From the NCBI GenBank assembly GCA_934358235.1, contig CAKRKK010000102.1, positions 1 through 8,350 of the forward strand: a stretch of DNA of 8,350 nucleotides, written 5' to 3'. Each line of letters opens with the position of its first letter. The first letter of the stretch is position 1. Shown here piece after piece: positions 1-6,264 of this stretch. The notes beneath the pieces are model-generated. The model saw nothing but the letters and a program-made list of their open reading frames with translations. It was not told where the DNA came from and made no database searches. The stretch is from an uncultured Lachnospira sp. GTDB taxonomy: Bacteria > Bacillota > Clostridia > Lachnospirales > Lachnospiraceae. A program made the position numbers and the translations under genes.

Positions 1-585
1 TCCATGATCTCCTCCATTGCAGTCAAGTATATCTATTGTTTCTATCTCATCAAAGTAATGCTTAAGCGCATATGCACTAAATACACTTGTTACACCCGGA
101 TCAAAGCCTGTTCCAAGAAGTGCCATTATACCTGCAGCTTCAAACCTTTCTTTGTAATTCCACTGCCATGAATAATCAAAGTAAGCTGAGAATCCTTCCT
201 CCTTACATCTTTTTTCATATATAGCTCTCCACTCCTTATCTTCTGTGTCCTCAGCTTCATAATTCGCTGTATCTATATAGTTAACACCCGTTCTTAAGCA
301 GGCATCCATAATAGTAAGATCCTGATATGGAAGTGCCAGATTAAGTACTGCATCTGGCTTATAGCTGTTTATAAGCCCAACAAGCTCTTCCACATTATCT
401 GCATCTACCTGTGCTGTTGTTATTTCCGTCTTTGTACTGCTGCTTAGCTTTTCCTTAAGCGCATCACACTTGCTTTTAGTCCTGCTTGCTATACAGATCT
501 GTGTAAATACCTCACTATTCTGACAACATTTGTGTATGGCTACTCCTGCGACACCGCCACATCCTATTATTAATAATCTGCTCAT
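1..585 (-). CDS. Carboxynorspermidine/carboxyspermidine dehydrogenase (saccharopine dehydrogenase family), 3' end cut by window edge
   Basis: NAD(P)H-dependent enzyme of the LYS9/saccharopine dehydrogenase superfamily. It reductively condenses aspartate semialdehyde with a diamine (putrescine giving carboxyspermidine, or diaminopropane giving carboxynorspermidine) in the cytoplasm. The first 195 residues are visible and the frame is open at the left edge; the family is about 400 aa, so roughly half is missing. The N-terminus is a Rossmann start, LLIIGCGGVAGVAIHK (residues 4-19), followed by ASRTKSKCD at 33-41. Family blocks follow: ALPYQDLTIMDACLRTGVNY (84-103), IDTANYE (104-110), LLGTGFDPGV (156-165) and the end IDILDCNGGDHG. 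These match the carboxynorspermidine synthase branch better than lysine-pathway enzymes. The ATG at 585-583 follows AAAGGAGGATAAGAATA, an excellent ribosome binding site. It lies 60 bp after speE with no terminator between, so it is in the same operon. A partner decarboxylase would be expected just outside the window. The diamine substrate cannot be read from sequence; agmatine is also possible. Confidence 0.88.
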   Translation of the reverse strand, partial: MSRLLIIGCGGVAGVAIHKCCQNSEVFTQICIASRTKSKCDALKEKLSSSTKTEITTAQVDADNVEELVGLINSYKPDAVLNLALPYQDLTIMDACLRTGVNYIDTANYEAEDTEDKEWRAIYEKRCKEEGFSAYFDYSWQWNYKERFEAAGIMALLGTGFDPGVTSVFSAYALKHYFDEIETIDILDCNGGDHG

Positions 586-645
586 TATTCTTATCCTCCT
601 TTTGGATCATTTATTTTATTTATTGTAATCTTTGTTTTTCTATGC

Positions 646-1500
646 TTAACACTCTTCCTCTTCAAGCATATCTTCAACATATCTTGGAAGCATAAAAGCT
701 CCTCTGTGAAGATTCGTTGTATAATATCTTGTCCTGATTCCTAATTTCTTCCATTCCTCTGGCTTAAAGTCCAGCAACGGATGATATTTCTTTGACGCAA
801 AGCCAAAAAGCCAGTAGCCTGACGAACAGGTTGGAATATGTGCCTGGTATACACGGCTTACAGGAAATGCCTGATAAGCCTTTCTATGCATTTTCACGCA
901 CTCCTCCTTATCCTCTGAATAAAATGGGCTTCCGTGCTGATATACCATAATGCCATCTTCTTTAAGCGCCTTATAACAGCTTCCATAGAACTCCTTAGTA
1001 AATAATCCTTCTGTATAGCCAAATGGATCTGTCGCATCATTGATGATAAGATCATACTCATCCGTCTTACTCCTTAGGAAACGCAGTCCATCCTGTATAT
1101 ATACGTTAACTCTCTCATCCTCCAGACCACAGGCAAGCTCTGGAAAATACTTCCGGCAAACCTCAGCTAAGGTTTCATCAGGCTCAACCACATCTATTCT
1201 TTCTATGTTCTTATAATTAATCAGCTCCCTGGCTACGCCACCATCTGCACCACCTATTATAAGCACCCTCTTGACATCCGGATGAACAGCCATAGGCACA
1301 TGCGTAACCATTTCATCGTATATAAATTCATCTTTTTCAGAAAACAGAATTTCTCCATCAAGTGCAAGAAACTTTCCGAATTCATCTGATACAAGAACAT
1401 CTATTCTCTGACAATCACTCTCAACCGAACACAACTGCTGTTCTATTCTCATCGACAGCTTTACATTGGTTGTGTGCAGCTCTGAAAACCACATTTCCAT
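646..1500 (-). CDS. speE: Spermidine synthase-like aminopropyltransferase (SpeE)
   Basis: 284-aa cytoplasmic aminopropyltransferase, normal length for bacterial SpeE. It would transfer the aminopropyl group of decarboxylated SAM to putrescine or a related amine. An N-terminal beta domain (about 1-60) precedes a Rossmann methyltransferase-like fold. Visible motifs are YDEMVTHVPM (61-70), the nucleotide-binding VLIIGGADGGVARE (79-92), VVEPDE with E107, IQDG at 135-138, and NDATDPFGYTEGLF (154-167) with the catalytic base expected at D155. PTCSSGYWLFGFASK (223-237) is the usual late block. Several positions differ from classical enzymes: YHEM is YDEM, GGGDGG is GGADGG, and PTYPSG is PTCSSG. Amine specificity is therefore open. 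No SAM decarboxylase gene is visible here. It lies between speA (70-bp gap) and the dehydrogenase (60-bp gap) with no terminators. The ATG follows AGAGG at an 11-nt spacing; a second in-frame ATG two codons later is less well placed. Confidence 0.88.
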   Translation of the reverse strand: MEMWFSELHTTNVKLSMRIEQQLCSVESDCQRIDVLVSDEFGKFLALDGEILFSEKDEFIYDEMVTHVPMAVHPDVKRVLIIGGADGGVARELINYKNIERIDVVEPDETLAEVCRKYFPELACGLEDERVNVYIQDGLRFLRSKTDEYDLIINDATDPFGYTEGLFTKEFYGSCYKALKEDGIMVYQHGSPFYSEDKEECVKMHRKAYQAFPVSRVYQAHIPTCSSGYWLFGFASKKYHPLLDFKPEEWKKLGIRTRYYTTNLHRGAFMLPRYVEDMLEEEEC

Positions 1501-1570
1501 ATCATCTGTTACCTCTTGAATTAATATTTTATAATTTATTATTGCTTTACTTTACTGCTTTGCTATGCTC

Positions 1571-3016
1571 TTACATAAGCACCATAAGGTTATCCACCTT
1601 TGGATCCTCTGTTCCCTGCATTGAACAGCCTTTTTCTTTAACATACAATATATATTCTATAATTTCCTCAGTTATCATTTCACCAGGCGCAAGAATTGGT
1701 ATTCCAGGAGGATAACACATAACAAACTCTCCAGATATACGTCCCTTTGTTTCCTTTATTGGAAGCGATACCTTGTCAGCATAAAAAGCATCCTGTGGTG
1801 ACTTTGCAACAAGCGGACTTATAAACTCACCACTTAACATACCTGTTTTATCCTTTTTATATATTCTGGCTATATCTGCAAGCGCACCAACAAGTCTTTC
1901 AATATCCTGTAATCTGTCACCAATTGAAATATAAGCAAGTATATTACTTACATCTCCGAACTCAATCTGGATATCATATTCATCTCTTAGAAGATCATAC
2001 ACCTCTATTCCTGCAAGTCCTAGTCCAAGCGTATGCACCGATAGCTTTGTAACATCGTAGTCATATACACTTGTACCATTAACAAGCTCCTTTCCATATG
2101 CATAATATCCACCAATATCATTAATCTCTTTTCTTGCATACTCAGCCATTTCAATCACCTTTGCAAATGACTCTCTTCCTCTTAATGCAAGGTTTCGTCT
2201 TGAAATATCCAGACTGGCAAGCAGCAGATAGGAACCACTTGTTGTCTGTGTAAGATTAATTATCTGCCTTACATAGTCCGCATTCACTCCTTTATTAGTA
2301 AGAAGTATTGAGCTTTGTGTAAGCGAACCTCCTGACTTATGCATGGATACAGCAGCCATATCTGCACCAGCCTCCATAGCTGAAACTGGAAGCTTTGGCT
2401 GAAAGTACAGATGTGTTCCGTGTGCCTCATCTGCAAGCACCTTCATGCCGTACTGGTGTGCAAGCTTAACTATAGAACATATATCTGAGCATATTCCATA
2501 ATAGGTAGGATTATTTACAAGTACCGCTACTGCATCAGGATTATCTTCTATTGCCTTCTTTACAGAAGCCAGATTCATACCAAGTGATATACCAAGCTCA
2601 GGATTAACCTCGGGATTAACATACACAGGGATTGCGCCACATAAAACAAGTGCATTAATAGCGCTCTTATGTACATTTCTTGGAAGTATTATCTTATCTC
2701 CACGCTTACAGTTAGAAAGTATCATCGCCTGTACCGCTGATGTTGTACCTCCCACCATAAGAAATGCATTTTCAGCACCAAAAGCACGGGCTGCCAGCTC
2801 CTCTGCATCACGTATAACTGATACTGGATGACACAGATTGTCAAGTGGTTTCATAGAATTCACATCTATTCCCACACACTTCTCACCAAGCAGATTAACC
2901 AGCTCGGGATTGCCTCTGCCCCTCTTATGTCCTGGTACATCAAACGGAACAACTCTTTGTCTTCTTAATCTTTCTAACGCCTCATATATCGGAGCTCTTG
3001 TCTGGTCATCTAACAT
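1571..3016 (-). CDS. speA: PLP-dependent Orn/Lys/Arg decarboxylase, SpeA (YaaO)-type arginine decarboxylase
   Basis: Fold-I PLP decarboxylase of the Orn/Lys/Arg family, probably converting arginine to agmatine as the first step of polyamine synthesis. Numbering from the ATG used here (481 aa): VPGHKRGRG at 27-35, GGTTSAVQ phosphate-binding loop at 89-96, RNVHKS with the cofactor-stacking His at 116, ADEAHGTH (195-202) with the Asp that pairs to the pyridine nitrogen at 196, and SMHKSGGSLTQ with the Schiff-base Lys at 227. The C-terminal domain has CYPPGIPILAPGE (434-446). This is the short Bacillus SpeA-type form, lacking the response-regulator-like wing domain of E. coli inducible enzymes. 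Substrate choice (Arg, Lys or Orn) is inferred from the polyamine neighbours. A GTG six codons upstream (3034-3032) extends the frame, but GGAG at 3028-3025 lies 8 nt before the ATG and inside that extension, so the ATG is preferred. It is the first gene of the operon, behind a structured leader and terminator. Confidence 0.92.
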   Translation of the reverse strand: MLDDQTRAPIYEALERLRRQRVVPFDVPGHKRGRGNPELVNLLGEKCVGIDVNSMKPLDNLCHPVSVIRDAEELAARAFGAENAFLMVGGTTSAVQAMILSNCKRGDKIILPRNVHKSAINALVLCGAIPVYVNPEVNPELGISLGMNLASVKKAIEDNPDAVAVLVNNPTYYGICSDICSIVKLAHQYGMKVLADEAHGTHLYFQPKLPVSAMEAGADMAAVSMHKSGGSLTQSSILLTNKGVNADYVRQIINLTQTTSGSYLLLASLDISRRNLALRGRESFAKVIEMAEYARKEINDIGGYYAYGKELVNGTSVYDYDVTKLSVHTLGLGLAGIEVYDLLRDEYDIQIEFGDVSNILAYISIGDRLQDIERLVGALADIARIYKKDKTGMLSGEFISPLVAKSPQDAFYADKVSLPIKETKGRISGEFVMCYPPGIPILAPGEMITEEIIEYILYVKEKGCSMQGTEDPKVDNLMVLM

Positions 3017-3024
3017 CTTTTTAT

Positions 3025-3028
3025 CTCC
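3025..3028 (-). promoter_or_regulatory. Shine-Dalgarno site that fixes the speA start
   Basis: The transcript reads TGGAGATAAAAAGATG, giving GGAG with an 8-nt spacer to the ATG at 3016-3014. The competing GTG at 3034-3032 has only a weak AAAGAGAT far upstream. This supports the shorter 481-residue SpeA. Confidence 0.8.
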
Positions 3029-3121
3029 ATTCACAACAACAATATTAATCTCTTTAGTCCATAACTGATTTCTTATTCCCTATAATCTGAAGCATATACT
3101 TATTATCCTTTCCTAAGTAAC

Positions 3122-3160
3122 AAAAAAAGAGACAGCCGTGCAATATGCACAACCATCTCT
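3122..3160 (-). terminator. Strong Rho-independent terminator (or attenuator) ahead of speA
   Basis: In the minus-strand transcript a 15-bp stem pairs AGAGAUGGUUGUGCA (3160-3146) with UGCACGGCUGUCUCU (3142-3128) around a UAU loop. Five of the pairs are G-U. Seven consecutive U follow (3128-3122, the first also closing the stem). It lies 105 nt before the speA ATG and about 145 nt after the structured RNA domain. It either ends a free-standing small RNA or works as an attenuator for the polyamine operon. I see no obvious antiterminator pairing, so which of the two cannot be decided from sequence. Confidence 0.9.
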
Positions 3161-3265
3161 ACAATATAGTCATAAGCTTAATCCACTTCTCTGCTATCTT
3201 TTCTTATATACTTTACAAATCAGCAGAAATTAATACGAATTATTTAAGGAAATCAGCGATATACA

Positions 3266-3306
3266 CATAGATAAATATACTATTATATAAATATATAATA
3301 TCTATG
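3266..3306. repeat. A/T-only inverted repeat following the structured RNA
   Basis: Arms CATAGATA and TATCTATG (plus strand 3266-3273 and 3299-3306) are perfect 8-bp complements flanking 25 bp of almost pure A/T with further internal pairing. There is no U-tract, so it is not a standard terminator. It shares 3 bases with the outer closing helix of the neighbouring RNA domain, so the two helices may compete. Confidence 0.5.
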
Positions 3307-3522
3307 ACATACAAATATGCGTCACTCTTTATTGACCGTTTCACAAGATGATGTGCTTGGCACAGATTATAAAGTAATCAACTTATAAACAGGGCTTAAA
3401 GCCCAATCAATAACAATAATGTGGGTTTACCACACCGGCAACCGACCCGCCTGTCCGTTAGGCTTAACTTAACCCTTAACACTCTTTCTTAGGGTTTAGT
3501 GGTCATATTTGTATGAAATCAT
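3304..3522 (-). ncRNA. Highly structured non-coding RNA or long leader, family not assigned
   Basis: Transcribed leftward from the promoter at 3575-3546, with a predicted start near 3539. A perfect 12-bp long-range stem pairs CAUACAAAUAUG (3515-3504) with CAUAUUUGUAUG (3319-3308). Four more pairs outside it (3522-3519 with 3307-3304) follow a 3-nt bulge. Inside are ACCAC (3503-3499) with GUGGU (3433-3429); AACCCU with AGGGUU (3496-3491/3476-3471); GCC(U) hairpin 3463-3449; GGGCUUUAAGCCC (3404-3392); an A/U hairpin 3388-3367; GUGCCAAGCAC (3363-3353); and GUCA/UGAC (3336-3321). So many nested complementary segments in a gene-free stretch argue for a folded functional RNA. I see no T-box, lysine, SAM, cobalamin, cyclic-di-GMP or RNase P signature. 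Its size of about 210 nt is compatible with raiA-type RNAs, but I cannot confirm that. With the linker and terminator the transcript would be about 415 nt. Confidence 0.75.
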
Positions 3523-3545
3523 ATATTACTGACTCACACGAACGA

Positions 3546-3575
3546 ATTGTATCATATATTAAAAGCGAATGTCAA
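3546..3575 (-). promoter_or_regulatory. Near-consensus sigma-A promoter for the structured RNA / polyamine leader
   Basis: Reading the minus strand, a perfect -35 TTGACA (3575-3570) is followed by an 18-bp spacer and a -10 TACAAT (3551-3546). The spacer ends in TGA, giving an extended -10 (TGATACAAT). The expected start is about 3539. It begins 27 bp after the rnhA stop codon and is the best promoter in the window. It fits an abundant RNA or a strong controlled operon. Confidence 0.85.
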
Positions 3576-3591
3576 TTATCATCTGATAATT
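3574..3591. repeat. 18-bp inverted repeat touching the -35 box
   Basis: AATTATC-ATCT-GATAATT has 7-bp arms around a 4-bp centre. It overlaps the upstream two bases of the TTGACA box and lies in the gap after rnhA. It could be an operator or a weak 3' hairpin for the hom-rnhA message. No U-tract directly follows it, so a terminator is less likely. Confidence 0.45.
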
Positions 3592-3601
3592 TTACGTGAT
3601 T

Positions 3602-4189
3602 TTACACAATACCGACTGCTTCTTTAGCAAGCCTGTCAGCCTCCTCATTTCCCAAAACACCGGAATGTCCTTTAACTTTAATGAAATTAACAGCTATCCT
3701 GTCTTTAACTGACTGCATATAATCATAATATGCTATGGTGCCTTTTTTATTTCTTTTCCACTCTCCAAGTGCCCAGGCTCTTATTCCCATATAATCGAAG
3801 TAAACATCTATGCTGTCTATGCCAAGCTCTATGGCCTTCTGTACTGCCGCCATGCTTCCAAGTATCTCGCCTGCCACATTTCTCATAGCTGCCATCTCCT
3901 TATCATCACCAGAGCCACTAAGAATATATTTATCACCAGCATGCATAAGAAAGCCACCAAAGCCATATACCCCTGTTGTAGCATTGTATGAACCATCTAC
4001 ATATGCATAGCTGTCACTTTCCTTAACCTTATCCACCACCGCTTTCATATAAGCTGAGGCTTCTGCTTCTGTTACAAAGCTCTTATACTCTGCACCTTCA
4101 CATTTAAACACCTGTTCCTTACAATCATCCCAGCTTCTGTATATTCCAGGCCTGCGGCCCTTTCTTACTGCATAATACTTTGATGCCAT
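3602..4189 (-). CDS. rnhA: Ribonuclease HI with N-terminal hybrid-binding (viroplasmin) domain
   Basis: 195-aa cytoplasmic endonuclease that cuts the RNA strand of RNA:DNA hybrids, as in primer and R-loop removal. Residues 4-45 (KYYAVRKGRRPGIYRSWDDC onward, with YKSF at 35-38) form the small viroplasmin/hybrid-binding domain also found in eukaryotic RNase H1. A linker of about 15 residues leads to the catalytic fold from about 60. The acidic tetrad is complete: D65 in YVDGSYN, E108 in RNVAGE, D132 in VYFDYMGI and D185 in GNEEADRLAKEA. The loop histidine is H175 in KGHSG. All key residues are present, so it should be active. The ATG follows AGGAGAAGTTTA at good spacing. It starts 24 bp after homoserine dehydrogenase, probably on the same message. 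No strong terminator follows it before the next promoter. Confidence 0.93.
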   Translation of the reverse strand: MASKYYAVRKGRRPGIYRSWDDCKEQVFKCEGAEYKSFVTEAEASAYMKAVVDKVKESDSYAYVDGSYNATTGVYGFGGFLMHAGDKYILSGSGDDKEMAAMRNVAGEILGSMAAVQKAIELGIDSIDVYFDYMGIRAWALGEWKRNKKGTIAYYDYMQSVKDRIAVNFIKVKGHSGVLGNEEADRLAKEAVGIV

Positions 4190-4213
4190 TAAACTTCTCC
4201 TAATACCTTTATC

Positions 4214-5497
4214 TTAATACACTCTTATAACACCAGCAATATTCTTAACTGCTGATAATCCCTTGAATACAGCCATCGCATCATTAAAATGCTTTTCTTT
4301 AACCTCATCTGTGATAATTACAAGCTCTGCCACTCCATCCTTGCTTTTCTTCTGGACAACCTGGGCTATACTTACTCCACTATTACCAAGCACGCTTGCT
4401 ATATTGGCAAGCACACCTGATCTGTCAGCTATCTCTAATCTTAAGAAGAACTTGCTGCTTGTATCTGCTATATTCTTGACATTAAGGTGCTTATAACAAC
4501 AGCAGCCTATCTTTCCACAGGAATTATGTACTATATTTCTGCACACATCTATAATATCACCAACAACAGCACTTGCCGTTGGCATCTGTCCTGCTCCACG
4601 TCCCATAAACATAGCATCATCCATGGCAAGTCCGTGTACAAATACTGCATTAAAAGCATCATTAACTGTTGAAAGTGGATGATTAGATGGTATAAGCATA
4701 GGATGAACCTTAACCTCTATTCCATCCTCTGTATTCTTTGCTACACCAAGAAGCTTAATAATATATCCAAACTCCTTAGCATATTTTATATCATCTGATG
4801 ATATTTTTGTAATTCCTTCTGTATACACATCAGCAAAGGTTACTCTTGAATTAAATGCTATTGATGCCATAATAGCTATCTTTCTACCTGCATCATACCC
4901 TTCAACATCTGCAGTTGGATCTGCTTCTGCATATCCTAACTCTGTTGCCTTGGCAAGTGCCTCTTCATAATCCATACCGCTTTCTGTCATCTTAGTAAGG
5001 ATGTAATTCGTAGTTCCATTAACAATACCCATAATTTCAGTAATATGATTACCTGCCATGCTCTGCTTTAATGGTCTGATAATAGGAATAGCACCTGCAA
5101 CTGCAGCCTCAAACTGAAGATCTGCACCAGCTTCATTAGCTGCATTGCCAACCTCTTCCCCATACTCTGCTATAAGATCCTTGTTGGCTGTAACGACCTG
5201 CTTTCCAGCTTTAAGTGCATCAAGTACATAATCCTTTGCCGGATGGATACCACCCATAAGTTCAACTATAATACTTATCTGGTCATCTGTTATAATCTCT
5301 GCCCAGTCATCTGTAAGAAGTTCATCTGGAATACCATCCCTTTTCTTACTGATATTTCTTACGAGAATCTTCTTAATAACAAGTCTGGCACCTGTTTTAT
5401 GCTTTATTTCATCCTCCATCGCCTGACAAAGCTTATAAGTTCCCATTCCTACTGTTCCAGCCCCAAGTATTGCGGCATATATTACCTTTTCTGACAT
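4214..5497 (-). CDS. hom: Homoserine dehydrogenase with C-terminal ACT domain
   Basis: 427-aa cytoplasmic enzyme reducing aspartate semialdehyde to homoserine with NAD(P)H, at the branch to threonine, methionine and isoleucine. The N-terminal Rossmann domain has AILGAGTVGMGTYKL (9-23) and KQVVTANKDLIA (99-110) with K106. The catalytic part has GIVNGTTNYILTKM (157-170) and GYAEADPTADVEGYDAGRK (188-206), which includes the conserved lysine at 206. GRGAGQMPTASAVVGD (299-314) is typical of monofunctional Hom. Residues about 350-427 form an ACT domain (FFLRLEIADRSGVLANI), expected to bind threonine for feedback inhibition. No aspartokinase is fused, and the length is normal. An unusual cluster CGKIGCCC (327-334) lies just before the ACT domain. 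GGGAGAATTAAC precedes the ATG. The preceding 100-bp gap holds no convincing promoter, so it may be read through from the DUF308 gene. Confidence 0.94.
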   Translation of the reverse strand: MSEKVIYAAILGAGTVGMGTYKLCQAMEDEIKHKTGARLVIKKILVRNISKKRDGIPDELLTDDWAEIITDDQISIIVELMGGIHPAKDYVLDALKAGKQVVTANKDLIAEYGEEVGNAANEAGADLQFEAAVAGAIPIIRPLKQSMAGNHITEIMGIVNGTTNYILTKMTESGMDYEEALAKATELGYAEADPTADVEGYDAGRKIAIMASIAFNSRVTFADVYTEGITKISSDDIKYAKEFGYIIKLLGVAKNTEDGIEVKVHPMLIPSNHPLSTVNDAFNAVFVHGLAMDDAMFMGRGAGQMPTASAVVGDIIDVCRNIVHNSCGKIGCCCYKHLNVKNIADTSSKFFLRLEIADRSGVLANIASVLGNSGVSIAQVVQKKSKDGVAELVIITDEVKEKHFNDAMAVFKGLSAVKNIAGVIRVY

Positions 5498-5582
5498 GTT
5501 AATTCTCCCTTACTATTGTTTGTGCTTAGCTTTGGCACTTTATCTGACTGTATTATTGTACTGATTACGTTTTAACCTTATA

Positions 5583-5597
5583 TAAGCATACTGCTTA
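5583..5597. repeat. Short inverted repeat at the DUF308 stop codon
   Basis: TAAGCA-TAC-TGCTTA (plus strand) is a 6-bp perfect hairpin with a 3-nt loop, directly after the stop codon at 5600-5598. There is no U-tract, so it is not a classical terminator. It may act as a 3' stabilising or processing hairpin between this gene and hom. Confidence 0.4.
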
Positions 5598-6152
5598 TTA
5601 CATATCCTTTAACCTTTTTACAAAACCTGATATTCTGATAATGGCAACGAGATCTGATATACCTTCTACCATAAGCACTATACCAATGAATATCATAAGT
5701 GCTACTGATGAATCAAATGGATTAAATAATGCAATCACACCCATAACCACCATTAATGCAGCTACGACAGCCTCTATCCACCACTTATCAGCCTCCATAC
5801 GGTAAAACTCTATTCCATACTGAAGCTTAAGTATTCCGTCAATAATAATAACTATCGCAAGGATTGTTCCAAAAAACATAGCAATAACCTCTGGTTTCAT
5901 CACAAAGAATAATCCAAATGCTAATAATGAAATTCCCTGAACTAATCCAAAGGAAGCAAATATTTCCTTTCTTGCCATACTAAAGTATGTTAGTAGTCTT
6001 AACACACCCCATACACATAATGCTATTCCCACCGCCTTACATATAATAAGCTGCGAAATCTCTGGAAATACTACAAGAAAAAGTCCAAGAGCAAATAATA
6101 CAATAGAAATAATTATGAGTTCAATCTTAATCCCTTTAATCTTCTTAACCAT
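5598..6152 (-). CDS. HdeD/DUF308 family six-helix membrane protein
   Basis: 184-aa hydrophobic protein of the DUF308 (HdeD-like) family, in the cytoplasmic membrane. Six likely transmembrane helices lie near 11-29, 36-55, 66-85, 89-108, 125-143 and 149-170. They form three two-helix repeats, each with a Gly-rich first helix ending near a proline (GLFLVVFPE at 23-31, GLFFVMKPE at 80-88, GVIALFNPF at 138-146), the internal repetition typical of the family. Lysines at both ends (KKIKGIK, KRLKDM) suggest cytoplasmic termini. In enterobacteria HdeD is linked to acid resistance; in Clostridia the role is unknown and should not be transferred. AAAGGAGATTATATT gives a strong ribosome binding site. 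It has its own promoter upstream and lies 100 bp before hom without a clear terminator. Confidence 0.85.
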   Translation of the reverse strand: MVKKIKGIKIELIIISIVLFALGLFLVVFPEISQLIICKAVGIALCVWGVLRLLTYFSMARKEIFASFGLVQGISLLAFGLFFVMKPEVIAMFFGTILAIVIIIDGILKLQYGIEFYRMEADKWWIEAVVAALMVVMGVIALFNPFDSSVALMIFIGIVLMVEGISDLVAIIRISGFVKRLKDM

Positions 6153-6203
6153 AATATAATCTCCTTTATAAAGCTGCCTCAGCTAATAACTGCAGATTAC
6201 GCA

Positions 6204-6216
6204 ATTGCTTCGCAAT
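6204..6216. repeat. Small hairpin in the 5' leader of the DUF308 gene
   Basis: ATTGC-GAA-GCAAT (transcript sense) is a perfect 5-bp hairpin with a 3-nt loop, in the leader of about 75 nt between the predicted start and the ATG. It could stabilise the message; no known regulator motif is recognised. Confidence 0.35.
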
Positions 6217-6234
6217 CCACTTAGTTCTCCTATT

Positions 6235-6264
6235 AGTATACCATAAAAATAAAGAAACTGTCGA
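6235..6264 (-). promoter_or_regulatory. Promoter for the DUF308 gene, -35 inside the preceding terminator
   Basis: The minus strand shows -35 TCGACA (6264-6259; five of six consensus bases), an 18-bp spacer and -10 TATACT (6240-6235). The start is expected near 6228, giving a leader of about 75 nt. The -35 box lies in the 3' arm of the terminator hairpin of the upstream gene, so the two elements share DNA. Confidence 0.65.

Noticed and set aside
1362..1715. Plus-strand open frame of 117 codons
   Set aside because: It overlaps speE and speA antisense, has no homology-like motifs and no ribosome binding site; a shadow frame.
3122..3600. T-box, lysine, SAM, cobalamin or cyclic-di-GMP riboswitch
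   Set aside because: The characteristic conserved boxes (for example AGGGTGGNACCGCG for T-boxes) are not present on either strand by eye.
5498..5597. Dedicated promoter for hom
   Set aside because: A TACAAT-like -10 is present in the minus strand but no acceptable -35 lies 16-18 bp before it; a GTGC/GCAC hairpin at 5522-5538 has no U-tract. Nothing else is seen in the gap.
6208..6231. Seven-codon GTG-initiated leader peptide before the DUF308 gene
   Set aside because: It has an AGGAG site, but it is very short, begins at or very close to the predicted transcript start, and its frame overlaps a simple hairpin; chance is more likely.
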